Source of the DNA: Candidatus Accumulibacter sp. ACC003
Lineage (GTDB): Bacteria; Pseudomonadota; Gammaproteobacteria; Burkholderiales; Rhodocyclaceae
DNA: 64,000 nucleotides
NCBI RefSeq assembly: GCF_907163085.1
Contig: NZ_CAJQTX010000004.1
Location: 452,956 to 516,955 of the forward strand
Direction of reading: 5' to 3'
Shown here: one piece after another, positions 42,633-51,972 of the stretch
How the letters are laid out: the number at the start of each line of letters is the position of its first letter
Numbering within the stretch: position 1 is the first letter of the stretch
The notes under the pieces: generated by a model
Seen by the model: the letters and a program-made list of their open reading frames with translations, nothing else
What the model was told of the DNA's origin: nothing
Databases searched by the model: none
Made by a program: the position numbers and the translations under genes

Positions 42633-43205
42633 TCAGCCCGCGCTTGGTGCTGGTCGGGAAAAGGGCAAGGTGGTTGACGGGCTGTCGAGTTGCAGGCGGC
42701 AGATGGCGACCGATGGATCGTCAGGGTCGGGCGCGACGGTGAAGCCGAGGCGGGAGGCGAGTCGCAGCATCGGTGCGTTGACCCGCAGCACGAAACCTTC
42801 CATCTCAACCAGTCCGCGCGCCCTCGCCGCAGCGATCAGTGCGCTCATCAGGGCGTGGCCAAGGCCGGTCCCTCCGTAGTCGGCCGCAACGGTGATCGCG
42901 AACTCGCAGTTCGCCCGGTCGTTAGCGAGCATCAGGTAGGTGAAGCCAACGATGTCGATGCCGTCGGCAGCCGGGACGGTGGCGGCGAGGCCGATGCCGC
43001 TCTCGGGAAACGAAGCGAGAAGCTTGCGCAAGCGGTCGACATTGGGCTCGCGGACCACCCGCATGAAGCGCATGTAGAGGGCTTCCGGGTCAAGGCGCGC
43101 GAATCCTTGCAGGAGTTCGTCCTCGTCTGTGCTGCTGATCTCGCGGATGTGTACGGCTCGCCCGTCGCGCAGGCTGAGGTCAATGTCTGAAAAGGGAGGC
43201 GTCAT
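42633..43205 (-). CDS. GNAT family N-acetyltransferase
   Basis: The 190-residue protein starts at MTPPFSDIDLSLRDGRAVHIRE. GNAT motif A is visible as ADYGGTGLGHALMSALIAAA, the acetyl-CoA pyrophosphate loop. A C-terminal GFTVAPDPDDPSVAICRLQLD is typical of the stand-alone version of the C-terminal domain of Pat-type protein acetyltransferases. The target may be a protein lysine, for example an acyl-CoA synthetase, or a small molecule. The gene is convergent with ackA and 59 bp upstream of the SYLF lipoprotein gene's stop. Confidence 0.82.
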   Translation of the reverse strand: MTPPFSDIDLSLRDGRAVHIREISSTDEDELLQGFARLDPEALYMRFMRVVREPNVDRLRKLLASFPESGIGLAATVPAADGIDIVGFTYLMLANDRANCEFAITVAADYGGTGLGHALMSALIAAARARGLVEMEGFVLRVNAPMLRLASRLGFTVAPDPDDPSVAICRLQLDSPSTTLPFSRPAPSAG

Positions 43206-43264
43206 TGTTTCCCCTTTTCTCCTGATCCGCCGGGCAGGAGGCGTCAAGCCTCGCGCGGCCCGCG

Positions 43265-43864
43265 TCAGTTCAGGTCCGGATCGACGTAATAGGCGGCGGC
43301 GCCCCAGTTGGCCTGCAGAGCGAAGCCCTTCTCGGTCAGCTGGTAGACGTCGATGTAGGGATTGAAGGATATCGTCTTGCCGGTTGAGCCAGCGGTCGCC
43401 GATGCGCCGACATCGCCGCCCGCCTTGCCACCGACCTTGAACTGATCGAGTGCTGCCTTCGACTTGAAGACGAAGATCTGGTAGAGCGTCTGGTAGCCCA
43501 GGCCCGGGCCGGTGCCGGCGCGAATCGCCTGCATGTACGTTGGCTTGCCCGTCGCGTTGTTGAAAATCACGCCGGGGCCGCGTGCGCCGACAACGACCAG
43601 CGCATTGACCGTGGTGATGTCGAAGACGCCATAACCGGCGGCGCCTTCAACCACCGCACGAGCAGCGGGCTCCTTGGCGTAGAGTTTGTCGAGCGCTTTC
43701 TTGGCCATGGTCAGCACCTGCTCGCGCTCCTGCTTGACCTGCGCCGAGTCGAGATTGCGCGACTCGGGTTTCTCCTCCACGGACGAGCACGCGCTCAGTG
43801 CTCCGAGTGAAGCAGCGAGAAGAAGGGTGACGAGGTTTTGCTTGAGTCGGGCTGGTTTGTTCAT
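43265..43864 (-). CDS. SYLF (Ysc84-like) domain lipoprotein
   Basis: The 199-residue protein has a lipoprotein signal (LVTLLLAASLGALSACSS, lipid-modified Cys near residue 26). The mature part shows AAGYGVFDITTVNALVVVGARGPGVI and GPGLGYQTLYQIFVFKSK, a divergent SYLF/Ysc84 pattern. It is probably anchored in the outer membrane and has no assigned function. It is the second protein of this type within 5 kb, but the two are not close copies. The GNAT gene lies downstream on the same strand. Confidence 0.82.
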   Translation of the reverse strand: MNKPARLKQNLVTLLLAASLGALSACSSVEEKPESRNLDSAQVKQEREQVLTMAKKALDKLYAKEPAARAVVEGAAGYGVFDITTVNALVVVGARGPGVIFNNATGKPTYMQAIRAGTGPGLGYQTLYQIFVFKSKAALDQFKVGGKAGGDVGASATAGSTGKTISFNPYIDVYQLTEKGFALQANWGAAAYYVDPDLN

Positions 43865-44121
43865 GTCGTTTCCTGGAGAGGGGGTCTGGGCGGCACGAGG
43901 GGTCGCCGGAAGCTGTGTCGATTATACCCGGTAGCCGCCATCAGACGACGACGGGAGACCGCGCGGCGGCTGGATCTCGATCGGGATACGCTTCCTTACG
44001 TGCCTGCGTGTGCGCACTTGGCGAACTCGAGCGGAGACAATTTGCGTTGTCGTAGAGCCAGAAGAAGTAGCCGTGCCGCGCCGTTTGCGCCTTGTCCGGC
44101 ACGACTCTAGGGGGGTGTCAT
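43865..44121. other. non-coding gap between SYLF lipoprotein and antiporter genes
   Basis: 257 bp with no supportable gene or clear signal. It must contain the promoter of the minus-strand lipoprotein gene and the 3' end of the antiporter transcript. Confidence 0.4.
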
Positions 44122-45369
44122 CTATTTGGCGGCAGGCCCGTCGACGGCGGCGTTCTCCGGGGCGTCCGCTGGCAGTGCTTCGCAACTCCGGGCGTAGCGC
44201 GCTATGCCGGGCTTGGCGCTCAGTCCATGCGCGACGACGCTGAGCAGCACCGTCGCCATCACCGCCAGACGAATCGTCTCCTCGCCCGGGAGCTTCGTTT
44301 GCTGCTCCAGATAGACCAGCCCGAGGACGATCGATGCCAGGCCACGCGGGCCGAACCAGCCGATGAAGAGAACCGTCGCCCGACTGAGTCCGATGCCGGC
44401 AACGGCCAGCGCGACGGGCAGCATGCGCACGACTGTCAGGCTGAGAACCGCGTAGAGCAGGATCGCCGGAGTAAACGCATGCCAGTTGCCCGCGCAGAGC
44501 AGCCCGAACAGGAAGAAGACGAAGAAGTTGAACAGCTGTCCCCAGCCTTCGGTGAACTCGACGCTGTGCCGTCCGACCTTTGGGAAGCCGACCTGCGCCG
44601 CCAGGCCGGCGACGAAGGCGGCGATGAACATGCTCGCGCCGGACTCCTCTGCGGCCAGTATGCACAGCAAGGGCATCGCCACCACGGCGAGCTGGCCAAG
44701 TTCGGCCGACATCCACTGCCGACGCTGCGCCAGCCCCATTAGCAGACCGCCGCCCAGCCCGATCGCCAGCCCGATTACGCTTCCGTAGCCAATCTGTTCA
44801 AGGAGAAAACGCGCCAGCACGCCACGCGCACCAACACCGTCGTCGATCGCTGCCGCGAGGGCAATGAAGAGCATCAGGAACGGTACTGCCAGCCCGTCGT
44901 TGAGGCCGGCCTCGACGTTCAGCGCCTGTCGTATGCGCGCCGGCACGCGCGGGCTGTTGACGATGACCTGTCCGAGGCCGGCGTCGGTCGGTGCGAGGAT
45001 CGCGGCGAGGATTCCAGCCTCCCACCACGACAGCCCGGCGAAGCACAGCATCGCCGCCGCCGCTCCCAGGAAAATCGTCAGCAGCATGCCGACGCTGAGC
45101 AGACGCACCGGCAACTTGTGGTTGTCCTGCAGGGAGCGCCGGCCGATGTGCGAAGCGTCGGTGAACAAGGTCATCACCAGCCCCACTTCGGCGATCAGCA
45201 GGAGGCCCTTGCGGTCGAGGAACAGTTCGCTGGACGCATCGGGGAAGAGCAGCATCAGCGCCCCCGCGGCAGTAAACAGAATCGGTGCGGTAATGAGCGT
45301 ACGCTCCAGCTGGCGCGACACGAGGCTGTAGGCAAAGACCAGGAGGGTGAAGGCAGCCGCGATCAACAT
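44122..45369 (-). CDS. CPA1-type cation:proton antiporter
   Basis: The 415-residue membrane protein has about 12 hydrophobic helices. The NhaP/CPA1 signature is GILAAILAPTDAGLGQVIV, followed by LNVEAGLNDGLAVPFLMLFIALA, which contain the Asp and Asn-Asp residues that bind the cation. The late segment SRATVLFIGWFGPRGLASIVLGL is also diagnostic. It exchanges Na+ or K+ for protons across the inner membrane. There is no TrkA-type regulatory domain at the C-terminus. It is a single gene with its own promoter. Confidence 0.93.
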   Translation of the reverse strand: MLIAAAFTLLVFAYSLVSRQLERTLITAPILFTAAGALMLLFPDASSELFLDRKGLLLIAEVGLVMTLFTDASHIGRRSLQDNHKLPVRLLSVGMLLTIFLGAAAAMLCFAGLSWWEAGILAAILAPTDAGLGQVIVNSPRVPARIRQALNVEAGLNDGLAVPFLMLFIALAAAIDDGVGARGVLARFLLEQIGYGSVIGLAIGLGGGLLMGLAQRRQWMSAELGQLAVVAMPLLCILAAEESGASMFIAAFVAGLAAQVGFPKVGRHSVEFTEGWGQLFNFFVFFLFGLLCAGNWHAFTPAILLYAVLSLTVVRMLPVALAVAGIGLSRATVLFIGWFGPRGLASIVLGLVYLEQQTKLPGEETIRLAVMATVLLSVVAHGLSAKPGIARYARSCEALPADAPENAAVDGPAAK

Positions 45370-45483
45370 GCAGGTTCCAAAGTTAGAGCTCGGTCGAGCG
45401 GGCGATGATGCCCAGGATGCGAATTGAGGATAACGGCCGCCAAGCGTTGGCCTCGTCGCCGACTGCCGACTGTTCTCATCGGG

Positions 45484-46503
45484 TCAGCCTGGCGGCCGCT
45501 GTGGTAGGCCGTCGCGAATGGCTTTGGAGAAGCCTTCGAGGTTGCCGGCAGAACGGGCGCGGGCGGTGATGTTGCTGCGGCGCTTCAGTTCGTCGAGTCC
45601 GATGCTGGTGTTGACCGAATCGCGCTCGAAGGCCAGGTCGACGAGGTAGCCGTTGGCGAGCAGGCGCCAGTCGAACGTTGGGCCCGAGCCGACGGCCCTG
45701 GTGTGCTGCCAGATGGTCGTCGTGCAATTATGGGTCAGGGCGTTGTACCAGCGCGGCTGCTCGGCGATGGCGTTGATTTCCTTTACATAGTCGAGCAGCA
45801 GGGCGCGGCCCTTGTCTGCCGCAGCACGGATGCGGTAGAGCTGCACCGCCTCGCCAAGCTGGTTCGTCCGCAGCCCGACGACATCGCGCTCGTCGGCGAC
45901 GACATAGTAGAGCTCGTACTGACGGAAGAAGCCTCGCAGCGCCGAGTACTCCTCGCCTTTCTCTTTGCGCGTTTCGATGGATACGGCGAGATGGCGGCCG
46001 TCGGCGAACTCCCAGCTGGTGATCGTGTGACCGTAGAGCGTCGGCCCCCAGAACGAGATCAACAGATCGACGCCGACCAGGGTGTCGAGGTCATAGTTGC
46101 GTGTCTCCCAGCGCTCGCTGAAATCCTGATCGCTGCGATACGTGAAGTTGCGGACGTTGTTGATCGTCAGCAGCGAGCCGTCGATGGTCGCCGTCGGTAG
46201 CCGTGCGACATCCGGCCGCCAATGACGCTGGTTGCTCGGTGCGAGACTCAACCACCAGGCGAGAGCGATGGCGAAGGGCGCCAAAACGGCGACCATGGCT
46301 CGCCACCAGGGGCGGACCACCAGCGCCATCAAGGCGGCGATCAGGACCAGGCCGCCGGCAAGTGCGCCGGCAAGCACGCGCGATTCGGGACCATCGACCC
46401 ACAGCGCCGCGCTCGCCCAGAGTATGGCGATCGCCAGAGCCAGCGAGGCGACGAGGCGCAGGAGCAGGCGACCCAGGCGGATCGCGCCCAATGCCCCCTT
46501 CAT
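45484..46503 (-). CDS. DUF4105 membrane protein
   Basis: The 339-residue protein has three N-terminal hydrophobic segments (LLLRLVASLALAIAILWASAALW, LAGGLVLIAALMALVV, MVAVLAPFAIALAWWLSLA). A periplasmic-type domain follows with NFTYRSDQDFSERWETRNYDL, FWGPTLYGHTITSWEFADG and NALTHNCTTTIW. The Cys/His-containing NCTTT element is typical of DUF4105. The function is unknown, and the domain resembles papain-like folds. It is separated from the DUF900 hydrolase gene upstream by 39 bp on the same strand and could be its operon partner. Confidence 0.82.
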   Translation of the reverse strand: MKGALGAIRLGRLLLRLVASLALAIAILWASAALWVDGPESRVLAGALAGGLVLIAALMALVVRPWWRAMVAVLAPFAIALAWWLSLAPSNQRHWRPDVARLPTATIDGSLLTINNVRNFTYRSDQDFSERWETRNYDLDTLVGVDLLISFWGPTLYGHTITSWEFADGRHLAVSIETRKEKGEEYSALRGFFRQYELYYVVADERDVVGLRTNQLGEAVQLYRIRAAADKGRALLLDYVKEINAIAEQPRWYNALTHNCTTTIWQHTRAVGSGPTFDWRLLANGYLVDLAFERDSVNTSIGLDELKRRSNITARARSAGNLEGFSKAIRDGLPQRPPG

Positions 46504-46542
46504 CGTTGTGAACCCCCGGCTGGTAGAACAGTCACGTGTTGC

Positions 46543-47901
46543 CTATCGTCGATTCTGCCCGTCGACCGGGAACATCCAGGTCACCCGTCCCGTCTTGATC
46601 AGCTCCCGTCCTGGTTCTCCCAACTGTTTCCGGAAGCGGATCAACTCGACGAGATCGGAGCTGACCTCCGGGTTGGTGGTGAAGTAGGAATGCCCAAACA
46701 GGTCGGTGCGCTTTCCCTCGTACGAGATCAGGTCGAAGCGTCCGGCGAACTCGAAGACGCGTTGGATAGGCTCGGGGATGTCCTCGGGGCGCAGTTGGCC
46801 GACTCTGTGACGGCTGCGGAAGAGAATCTGGGAGACACGCAGCGCCCGGTCCTCGGGCGACGCATAGATCGTCAGGCGGCCATTGAGGACACGCGGCAGC
46901 CGCCCCTCGGGCCATGCCGTGAGCAGCTCCGGGTCCGAGAGATAGCTGGTGACCTCCTGTCCGGCAATGTCCACGTCGATGTCCGGCGAAAGCAGGACCA
47001 GGTTGTCGATCTTGTACAGATCCGCCGGTTCTTTGCCGGCGGCGATGGCCTCGTTCGCCAACTCGCGAACGGCTGCCAGGGTCAAGGCCGTGCCGCGGCT
47101 ATGCGCAAGAATCTGCAGACCCTTCAGCCCGGGCGTTGTTGCCAGCGCGCGGATGGTCTTCTTGAGGTGTGCGACGGAGTACTCGGCGGACTCGGTGGTG
47201 GTGGTGTAGGAAGTCAGGAAGTTGCCGCTGGACGAGGCCGGCCAGGTGAAGAAGGCGCAGACCTGCTCGCGGCCGAGGAAGTGGCACAGCTCGGCGGCGG
47301 TATAGGCGGCGGTGGCGAAGGTCTCGTTGAAGCCGTGCACATAGAGCAGGATCTCGTGCTTGGGCGCGACAGCGAAACGGCGCTGGACCTCTTGCTGCAG
47401 CCCGGCCTTGGCCTCGAAGTGGCGCGCGAGTTCGCTGCGGTCGCGCAGGATCTTGCCGTCCGGGCCCTTGGTGATCTGGTAGGGCTCGCGGGGAAAGGAA
47501 TCCAGCTCGCGCACCTCGCCGAGCTCGAGATTGACCGCACGCGTACGCTCGGCGAGCTGGCTCTGCTCGCGCAGGGTCTGCCAGTCCAGCTCCGGCACCA
47601 TCCGAACCAGAGCCGAGCCGTAGGCGATGCCGCGGGCGCGTTCCTCGCCGTAGGGCAGGGGAGCCTGGTCTTTGCCTTGCCCGGCAAGCTCGGCAGCGGT
47701 CAGCGGGGCTCGGTCGGTGATGAACAGCAGGTCCAGGTCGGGGCTCTGCTGGACGTCCTTGGCGAGATCGAATACCGGCTGGCCGTCCGGAAGCTGGTAC
47801 AGGGTCGGTGTCGGCATCAACTGGCGCGCGCTGGCGGCGCAGCCAGCGAGCAGGAGGGCGGCCAGGACGGTGACAGTCGTTCTGATGAGTAGCGCTTGCA
47901 T
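46543..47901 (-). CDS. DUF900 alpha/beta hydrolase lipoprotein
   Basis: The 452-residue protein starts at MQALLIRTTVTVLAALLLAGCAAS, a lipoprotein signal with the Cys at about residue 21. The alpha/beta-hydrolase (DUF900) domain contains LLYVHGFNETFATAAYTAAEL (oxyanion region), the nucleophile elbow ILAHSRGTAL and DNLVLLSPDIDVDI (acid Asp). It is probably an envelope esterase or lipase-like enzyme of unknown substrate. A longer in-frame start upstream would destroy the signal peptide. DUF4105 follows closely downstream. Confidence 0.85.
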   Translation of the reverse strand: MQALLIRTTVTVLAALLLAGCAASARQLMPTPTLYQLPDGQPVFDLAKDVQQSPDLDLLFITDRAPLTAAELAGQGKDQAPLPYGEERARGIAYGSALVRMVPELDWQTLREQSQLAERTRAVNLELGEVRELDSFPREPYQITKGPDGKILRDRSELARHFEAKAGLQQEVQRRFAVAPKHEILLYVHGFNETFATAAYTAAELCHFLGREQVCAFFTWPASSSGNFLTSYTTTTESAEYSVAHLKKTIRALATTPGLKGLQILAHSRGTALTLAAVRELANEAIAAGKEPADLYKIDNLVLLSPDIDVDIAGQEVTSYLSDPELLTAWPEGRLPRVLNGRLTIYASPEDRALRVSQILFRSRHRVGQLRPEDIPEPIQRVFEFAGRFDLISYEGKRTDLFGHSYFTTNPEVSSDLVELIRFRKQLGEPGRELIKTGRVTWMFPVDGQNRR

Positions 47902-48318
47902 GCTGTCGGAACCTGAAATCTGGGCGAGGGTGAAGCCGCATGTTACCGCAAGCCGTTGCGCATGGGTTTGCCGGTGGCTGGCCAGCGCTGTTCTTCCCGA
48001 GCGGCAGCACATCTTTTCCCAGCAGGCGCACCATCGCCGCAGCCCCTGCCGCGACGGCTGCAAGCTGGCGGCGTTGCTCCAGCCCTGACGCATGACCTCC
48101 CCGAATCGACAGCACTTGCCGGTTACGCCCACTTTCGCCGCCGAGGCGGCCAGATGGGGGTTGGCTAGCGGCAAGGGAGCGCTTGCGGCGCGGGGGTTTG
48201 GTGTTCAGTCAGTGGGACAGGAGAGGTCGAGGGAGCTCCGTTACGATCGCCAGGCGAGCCTTTCCCGGCGCGGGGTGCGCCGCGCTTGGGAAGATGTGTT
48301 GGGCAGGCCTGGGCAAGG
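47902..48318. other. non-coding gap at the left flank of the DUF4338-transposase pair
   Basis: 417 bp with no supportable gene. It includes the promoter of the DUF900 gene on one side and presumably the end of the transposon-like unit on the other. I could not find convincing terminal inverted repeats. The only shared piece with the other flank is GGGCAGGC (near 48301 here, and inverted near 50839). Confidence 0.4.
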
Positions 48319-49839
48319 TTATTCGAGTTGCAGCAGGAACGGTTCGGCGAGAAGCAGACGCAGGCGTGCTGGGTCAAGCCAGGGCGCAGCACAGGAATTA
48401 CGGATGAAGGCGATGGCGCCGCGCACACCGAGTTCTTGATAGAGGTTGCGTAACTGCCGGGTGAAACGTGCCAGGGTATTGAACACATGCGCCAGGCGCA
48501 TGAGGAGGTGATAGCCTTTCATGGCATTCCAGTCGAGGGCAAAGGCATGCTCGTAGTGGTAGCCCTGATGTTTTTCGACGAGGAAGCCCGCTTCGATGCC
48601 CCAACGGTGGCGGGCACCGAGGTTGCAGCGCTCATGGACATTGTCTTGTCTGAGCGGTTGGCTGGAGAGCCAGGCGTGGCGCGATGTTTCGGTGACGGTC
48701 CTGGCCTGTTCATCGATCTTTTCCCAGCTTTCCTCACAGACCACCAGGTTCAGCTTGAGACGCTGACGCCCGTTGGCCGCGAAGGCGTAGTCGATGTCGT
48801 TGACCCAGCTGAAGTGTTGTCGGCGCCTTCCCCAAGCGCGCTGCACGGCTTGTGGCTTCAGGGCGTGGAGTGCGCGGAACTCCTGCCAGACCGTGGACAA
48901 ATCCTTGTCCTTAAGCACGATCATGAACTGCCAGTGGGCGCGCAAGCAGCGCTGCATCACCGGCCCGTTGGCGTAAAGGCCGTCGAGCAGGAGCAGGATC
49001 GGCAGGCGGGGGAACAGCGTCTTGAGCCGGTCGCTCAAGCGCACAAAGCCGCGCAGCTCGCAGTCCTGCTTTTGCGCTTCGGTATCGCCCAGCGCGTGTT
49101 CGAGGAACTCGCTGAGCAGTGGGACGACCAGGCCGTTGTGGAAAGCCAGGCTGGCCTCGAGGACGTAGACGAAGTACTGGGTGTGGCGGGTTTCCTCCTT
49201 GCCGACGGTGCGCTGGAGGAGTTCCTCCGCCCAGAGGGTGTCGCCGGCGACCTTCTGCGAGCCGTCGATGGCGATGGGGTAGCAGTGGTTGATCAGATAG
49301 CGGCGGAAGCTCTTGCCGCGGATCAGCCGCTTCACCAGATCGACGTGGGCCTGCTCAAGGTGGTCAAGGTCGATGTCGCGCAGCAGCCGAAACAGGGTGT
49401 CGGCGTGTGGCAGGGTCTCGATCTCCGGGAACAGCAGGTGGAGGTTGGCCATGAACTGGGGACGGGATATTTCGCGGTTGGTCTCGCGCCGAGAGGAGAA
49501 CTGAAAGACGAACATCAGCAGACCGTAAAGCAGCAGCGCGGTCAGCTTGTGGCGGCGCTTCCTGGGGTCTCTCGGGTCGGGAATTTGTTCCAGTTGCTCG
49601 AGCAAGGCGGGTAGCTCTTTGCGCAGGAGACGCGTCTTTTTGCTCACGGCGTCCTCGCGGGCCTCCCTTTCCTCGCCGACGGTCGCGAAGGCTGAGCATC
49701 GGTTGGGCAGAGAAGTGGGGGAGTGGAGGACTTGTCCACTCGCGCGCCGTTTCGCGTTCAGTGCCTTTTCCTGCCGTTTCTTCTCTGAGCGCAGCTCCTT
49801 GAGGGCAGCGCGTGTCGGGCGACGGCAGGGTTTGCTCAT
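48319..49839 (-). CDS. DDE transposase paired with a DUF4338 protein
   Basis: The 506-residue protein starts at MSKPCRRPTRAALKELRSEK, where its ATG overlaps the stop of the DUF4338 gene by 4 bases. After a basic N-terminus the DDE core shows IAIDGSQKVAGD (Asp), ILLLLDGLYANGPVM (Asp) and RHRWGIEAGFLVEKHQGYHYEH (Glu). The C-terminal helical part reads RLAHVFNTLARFTRQL. It is intact. I cannot assign the IS family with certainty. The tight coupling to DUF4338 suggests the two proteins act together in one element. Confidence 0.82.
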   Translation of the reverse strand: MSKPCRRPTRAALKELRSEKKRQEKALNAKRRASGQVLHSPTSLPNRCSAFATVGEEREAREDAVSKKTRLLRKELPALLEQLEQIPDPRDPRKRRHKLTALLLYGLLMFVFQFSSRRETNREISRPQFMANLHLLFPEIETLPHADTLFRLLRDIDLDHLEQAHVDLVKRLIRGKSFRRYLINHCYPIAIDGSQKVAGDTLWAEELLQRTVGKEETRHTQYFVYVLEASLAFHNGLVVPLLSEFLEHALGDTEAQKQDCELRGFVRLSDRLKTLFPRLPILLLLDGLYANGPVMQRCLRAHWQFMIVLKDKDLSTVWQEFRALHALKPQAVQRAWGRRRQHFSWVNDIDYAFAANGRQRLKLNLVVCEESWEKIDEQARTVTETSRHAWLSSQPLRQDNVHERCNLGARHRWGIEAGFLVEKHQGYHYEHAFALDWNAMKGYHLLMRLAHVFNTLARFTRQLRNLYQELGVRGAIAFIRNSCAAPWLDPARLRLLLAEPFLLQLE

Positions 49840-50771
49840 GGCCGGGAGCTCCCAGGGGCGGCACACAGCCGGTCGCGACAATCGGCGCTCAGCGGTTTGA
49901 GCCACACCTGGCGGGGCGTGCTGCGATACGACTGGCCGGGGCGGGCCAGCCCGCGCCCGCTGGTTGCCCCGAGCAACTGCCAACCGGCCGCGCGGTAACA
50001 GGTGCCGGTATAGTGACGAGGATCGACGAAAGTCTCCAGCAACAGGGGCTCGAAGCCCCAGTGATCGAGCCAGTCCGCGCGTGCGCGGCGCGCGAGTTGT
50101 CCGAGCACATGACTGGCCAGATGCGGCACCCGGACGTGGGGAAAGATCAGGAAGCGGCTGTTGTTCACCACCCGCGCCAGGTTCTCGCGGCGGGCCTGGG
50201 CCGTCCAGCCGATCCAGCGGTCGCGCACGGCGACCGCGCGGGCAGCGCCGGCCAGCAGGACGCTGCCGAGCCGCCGGTCGCCCGCCGTGATGAAGTAGCG
50301 CAGGCGGTAGCCGAAGGCCCCCTGGAAACCCAGTGGGTGCCAGCGCGCCACCAGCGCATCCCACTGCGCCACCAACGCCGCGTCGCGAACGACTTCCAGG
50401 CAGACCGGTGCGAGTGCCGACAGGGCGCAGTGCACGGGAAGCTCCCCGGTGACCGTATCTACGGGTGCCGCGGGCGGCGCGCAACGGCGTGCTGACGACG
50501 GCCTTATCGCCGGCAGTGTCAGCAGCCCGGCCGCCTGCAAACGCTCCAGAAACTCCAGGCAGGCGCTGATCTTCGCCGTCCCTGTCAGAGTGGTCCACCC
50601 CAGGTGCTCGCAGACCGTCGCCGCCAACTCCTTGCGCGCCAATCCCGGCAGCCACGCCACCGTCCCGCACACCTCGGCGATCTCCGCGGCGCTGAATACG
50701 CGACCGCAGTGCACCCACTCCCCTTCGCTCGTTGCAACCACCACGATACCTCCGGCTGAAACGTGGACCAA
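49836..50771 (-). CDS. DUF4338 (DruA-like) protein
   Basis: The 311-residue protein contains the DUF4338 core: RDRWIGW, ARVVNNSRFLIFP, LASHVLGQLARR and EPLLLETFVDPRHYTGTCYRAAGWQLLG. The family is best known from DruA of the Druantia anti-phage system, but many members sit next to or inside transposase genes, as here. The N-terminal about 90 residues form a separate domain (WLPGLARKELAATVCEHLGWT) that looks like a helix-turn-helix. The stop overlaps the transposase start. The same core occurs fused to an ISAs1-type transposase at the right edge of this window. Confidence 0.85.
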   Translation of the reverse strand: MVHVSAGGIVVVATSEGEWVHCGRVFSAAEIAEVCGTVAWLPGLARKELAATVCEHLGWTTLTGTAKISACLEFLERLQAAGLLTLPAIRPSSARRCAPPAAPVDTVTGELPVHCALSALAPVCLEVVRDAALVAQWDALVARWHPLGFQGAFGYRLRYFITAGDRRLGSVLLAGAARAVAVRDRWIGWTAQARRENLARVVNNSRFLIFPHVRVPHLASHVLGQLARRARADWLDHWGFEPLLLETFVDPRHYTGTCYRAAGWQLLGATSGRGLARPGQSYRSTPRQVWLKPLSADCRDRLCAAPGSSRP

Positions 50772-51096
50772 TGACCCTCCACCTATCCTGCCAGAAGTCC
50801 CCCCGGCTGTCTAGCTCCCTTGTGCGAAACCTTTTTTGCCTGCCCACCGCAACGCCTTGCCAGTACTGGGCTGGCGCAGTCATGCTTCAGCGCTGGCGTT
50901 GCTCACCGCCGCCATCGTTCTGTGCCAATAGCATGTAGAATGACGGAGTTTGCTCGCGCTTGGCTGCTGCCGATGGCAAGTGCCGTTGGCCGCCCAGGCA
51001 CATGCAAGCCGCATCGCGGTGAACCAGACGAGAACTGTTTCGGAACTCTGGCGAGCGCGCGCAAGCGGCGAGGGCACCGCGAATGGAAGACTGGCG
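50772..51096. other. non-coding gap before the BASS transporter gene
   Basis: 325 bp between two divergently transcribed genes. I see no gene. The short hydrophilic frame running into the transporter from 50950 lacks a ribosome site and was not used. The promoters of both neighbours should lie here. Confidence 0.4.
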
Positions 51097-51972
51097 ATGA
51101 TCGAAACTCTCGAGAAAGTCGGCGAACTGGCCGTCGTCACTTATGTTGTCAGCAGCATGCTGGTGATGGGCATGAGCCAGCGACTGCCTGATGTCGTCGC
51201 GCCGCTGCAGGATCCGCGCACGGTGGTCGTCGCGCTGGTCGTGAATTTCATCGCCGCGCCGCTGCTGGCCCTGCTGTTGGCGCGCATCGTCCCGCTGCAG
51301 CCCGCGCACGCGATCGGCTTGCTGCTGCTCGGCGGTGCCGCCGGCGCACCGTTCATCCCGAAGCTGGCTGAAGTCGCCGGCGGAGACCTCGCGTATTCGG
51401 TGGCGATCATGGTCCTGCTGATGATCGGGAGCATCGCCTTCATTCCGGTGGTGTTGCCCTGGGTCGTCCCGGGACTGTCGGCTGACCCCTGGAGTATTGC
51501 CAGGCCGCTGCTGCTCATGATGCTGTTGCCCCTGGCGCTCGGCTTCGTGCTCGGTGGTTGGTGGGCGAGGGCCAGCGGACGTCTCCTGCCTTTCCTGCGC
51601 AAGCTGTCGAGCGTCGCCTTCATGGTGCTGCTGGTGCTGTTGGTGGGGCTGAACATCGGCGCCCTGGTCGATACGATCGGCAGTTTTGCGATCGGCACCT
51701 ACGGACTGTTCGTACTGGCCGTGGCGCTGCTGGGCTACGTCCTGGGTGGCGAGAATCCGCGCACGCGAAATGTCCTGGCGCTTGCCAGCGGCGAACGAAA
51801 CACGTCGGCGGCATTGGTGGTCGCCGTCGAGAGCCTCAATGACCCGGCGGTGGTGGTCATGGTGCTGATCGGGGCGGTTGTGGGCCTGGCGATAATGCTG
51901 GCAACGGCACGCCAGATGTGCCGCCGCCTGAAGAAGATGAATGAATCCCAAGGAGATCAAGGTGGAAGCTAA
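51097..51972 (+). CDS. BASS family (bile acid:sodium symporter-like) transporter
   Basis: The 291-residue membrane protein starts at MIETLEKVGELAVVTYVV. Nine or ten hydrophobic helices are evident, including MLVMGMSQRLPDVV, HAIGLLLLGGAAGAPFIPKL and LASGERNTSAALVVAVESL. The last matches the conserved ERNTS/ENxS region of Na+-coupled BASS carriers. It likely imports an organic anion. Its 3' end overlaps the next gene by about 30 bases, or by 11 if that gene starts at GTG 51962, indicating joint expression. Confidence 0.8.
   Translation: MIETLEKVGELAVVTYVVSSMLVMGMSQRLPDVVAPLQDPRTVVVALVVNFIAAPLLALLLARIVPLQPAHAIGLLLLGGAAGAPFIPKLAEVAGGDLAYSVAIMVLLMIGSIAFIPVVLPWVVPGLSADPWSIARPLLLMMLLPLALGFVLGGWWARASGRLLPFLRKLSSVAFMVLLVLLVGLNIGALVDTIGSFAIGTYGLFVLAVALLGYVLGGENPRTRNVLALASGERNTSAALVVAVESLNDPAVVVMVLIGAVVGLAIMLATARQMCRRLKKMNESQGDQGGS

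Noticed and set aside
49836-50771. a Druantia defence system
   Set aside because: Only a DruA-like domain is present. No DruB-E or helicase genes are nearby, and the partner is a transposase.
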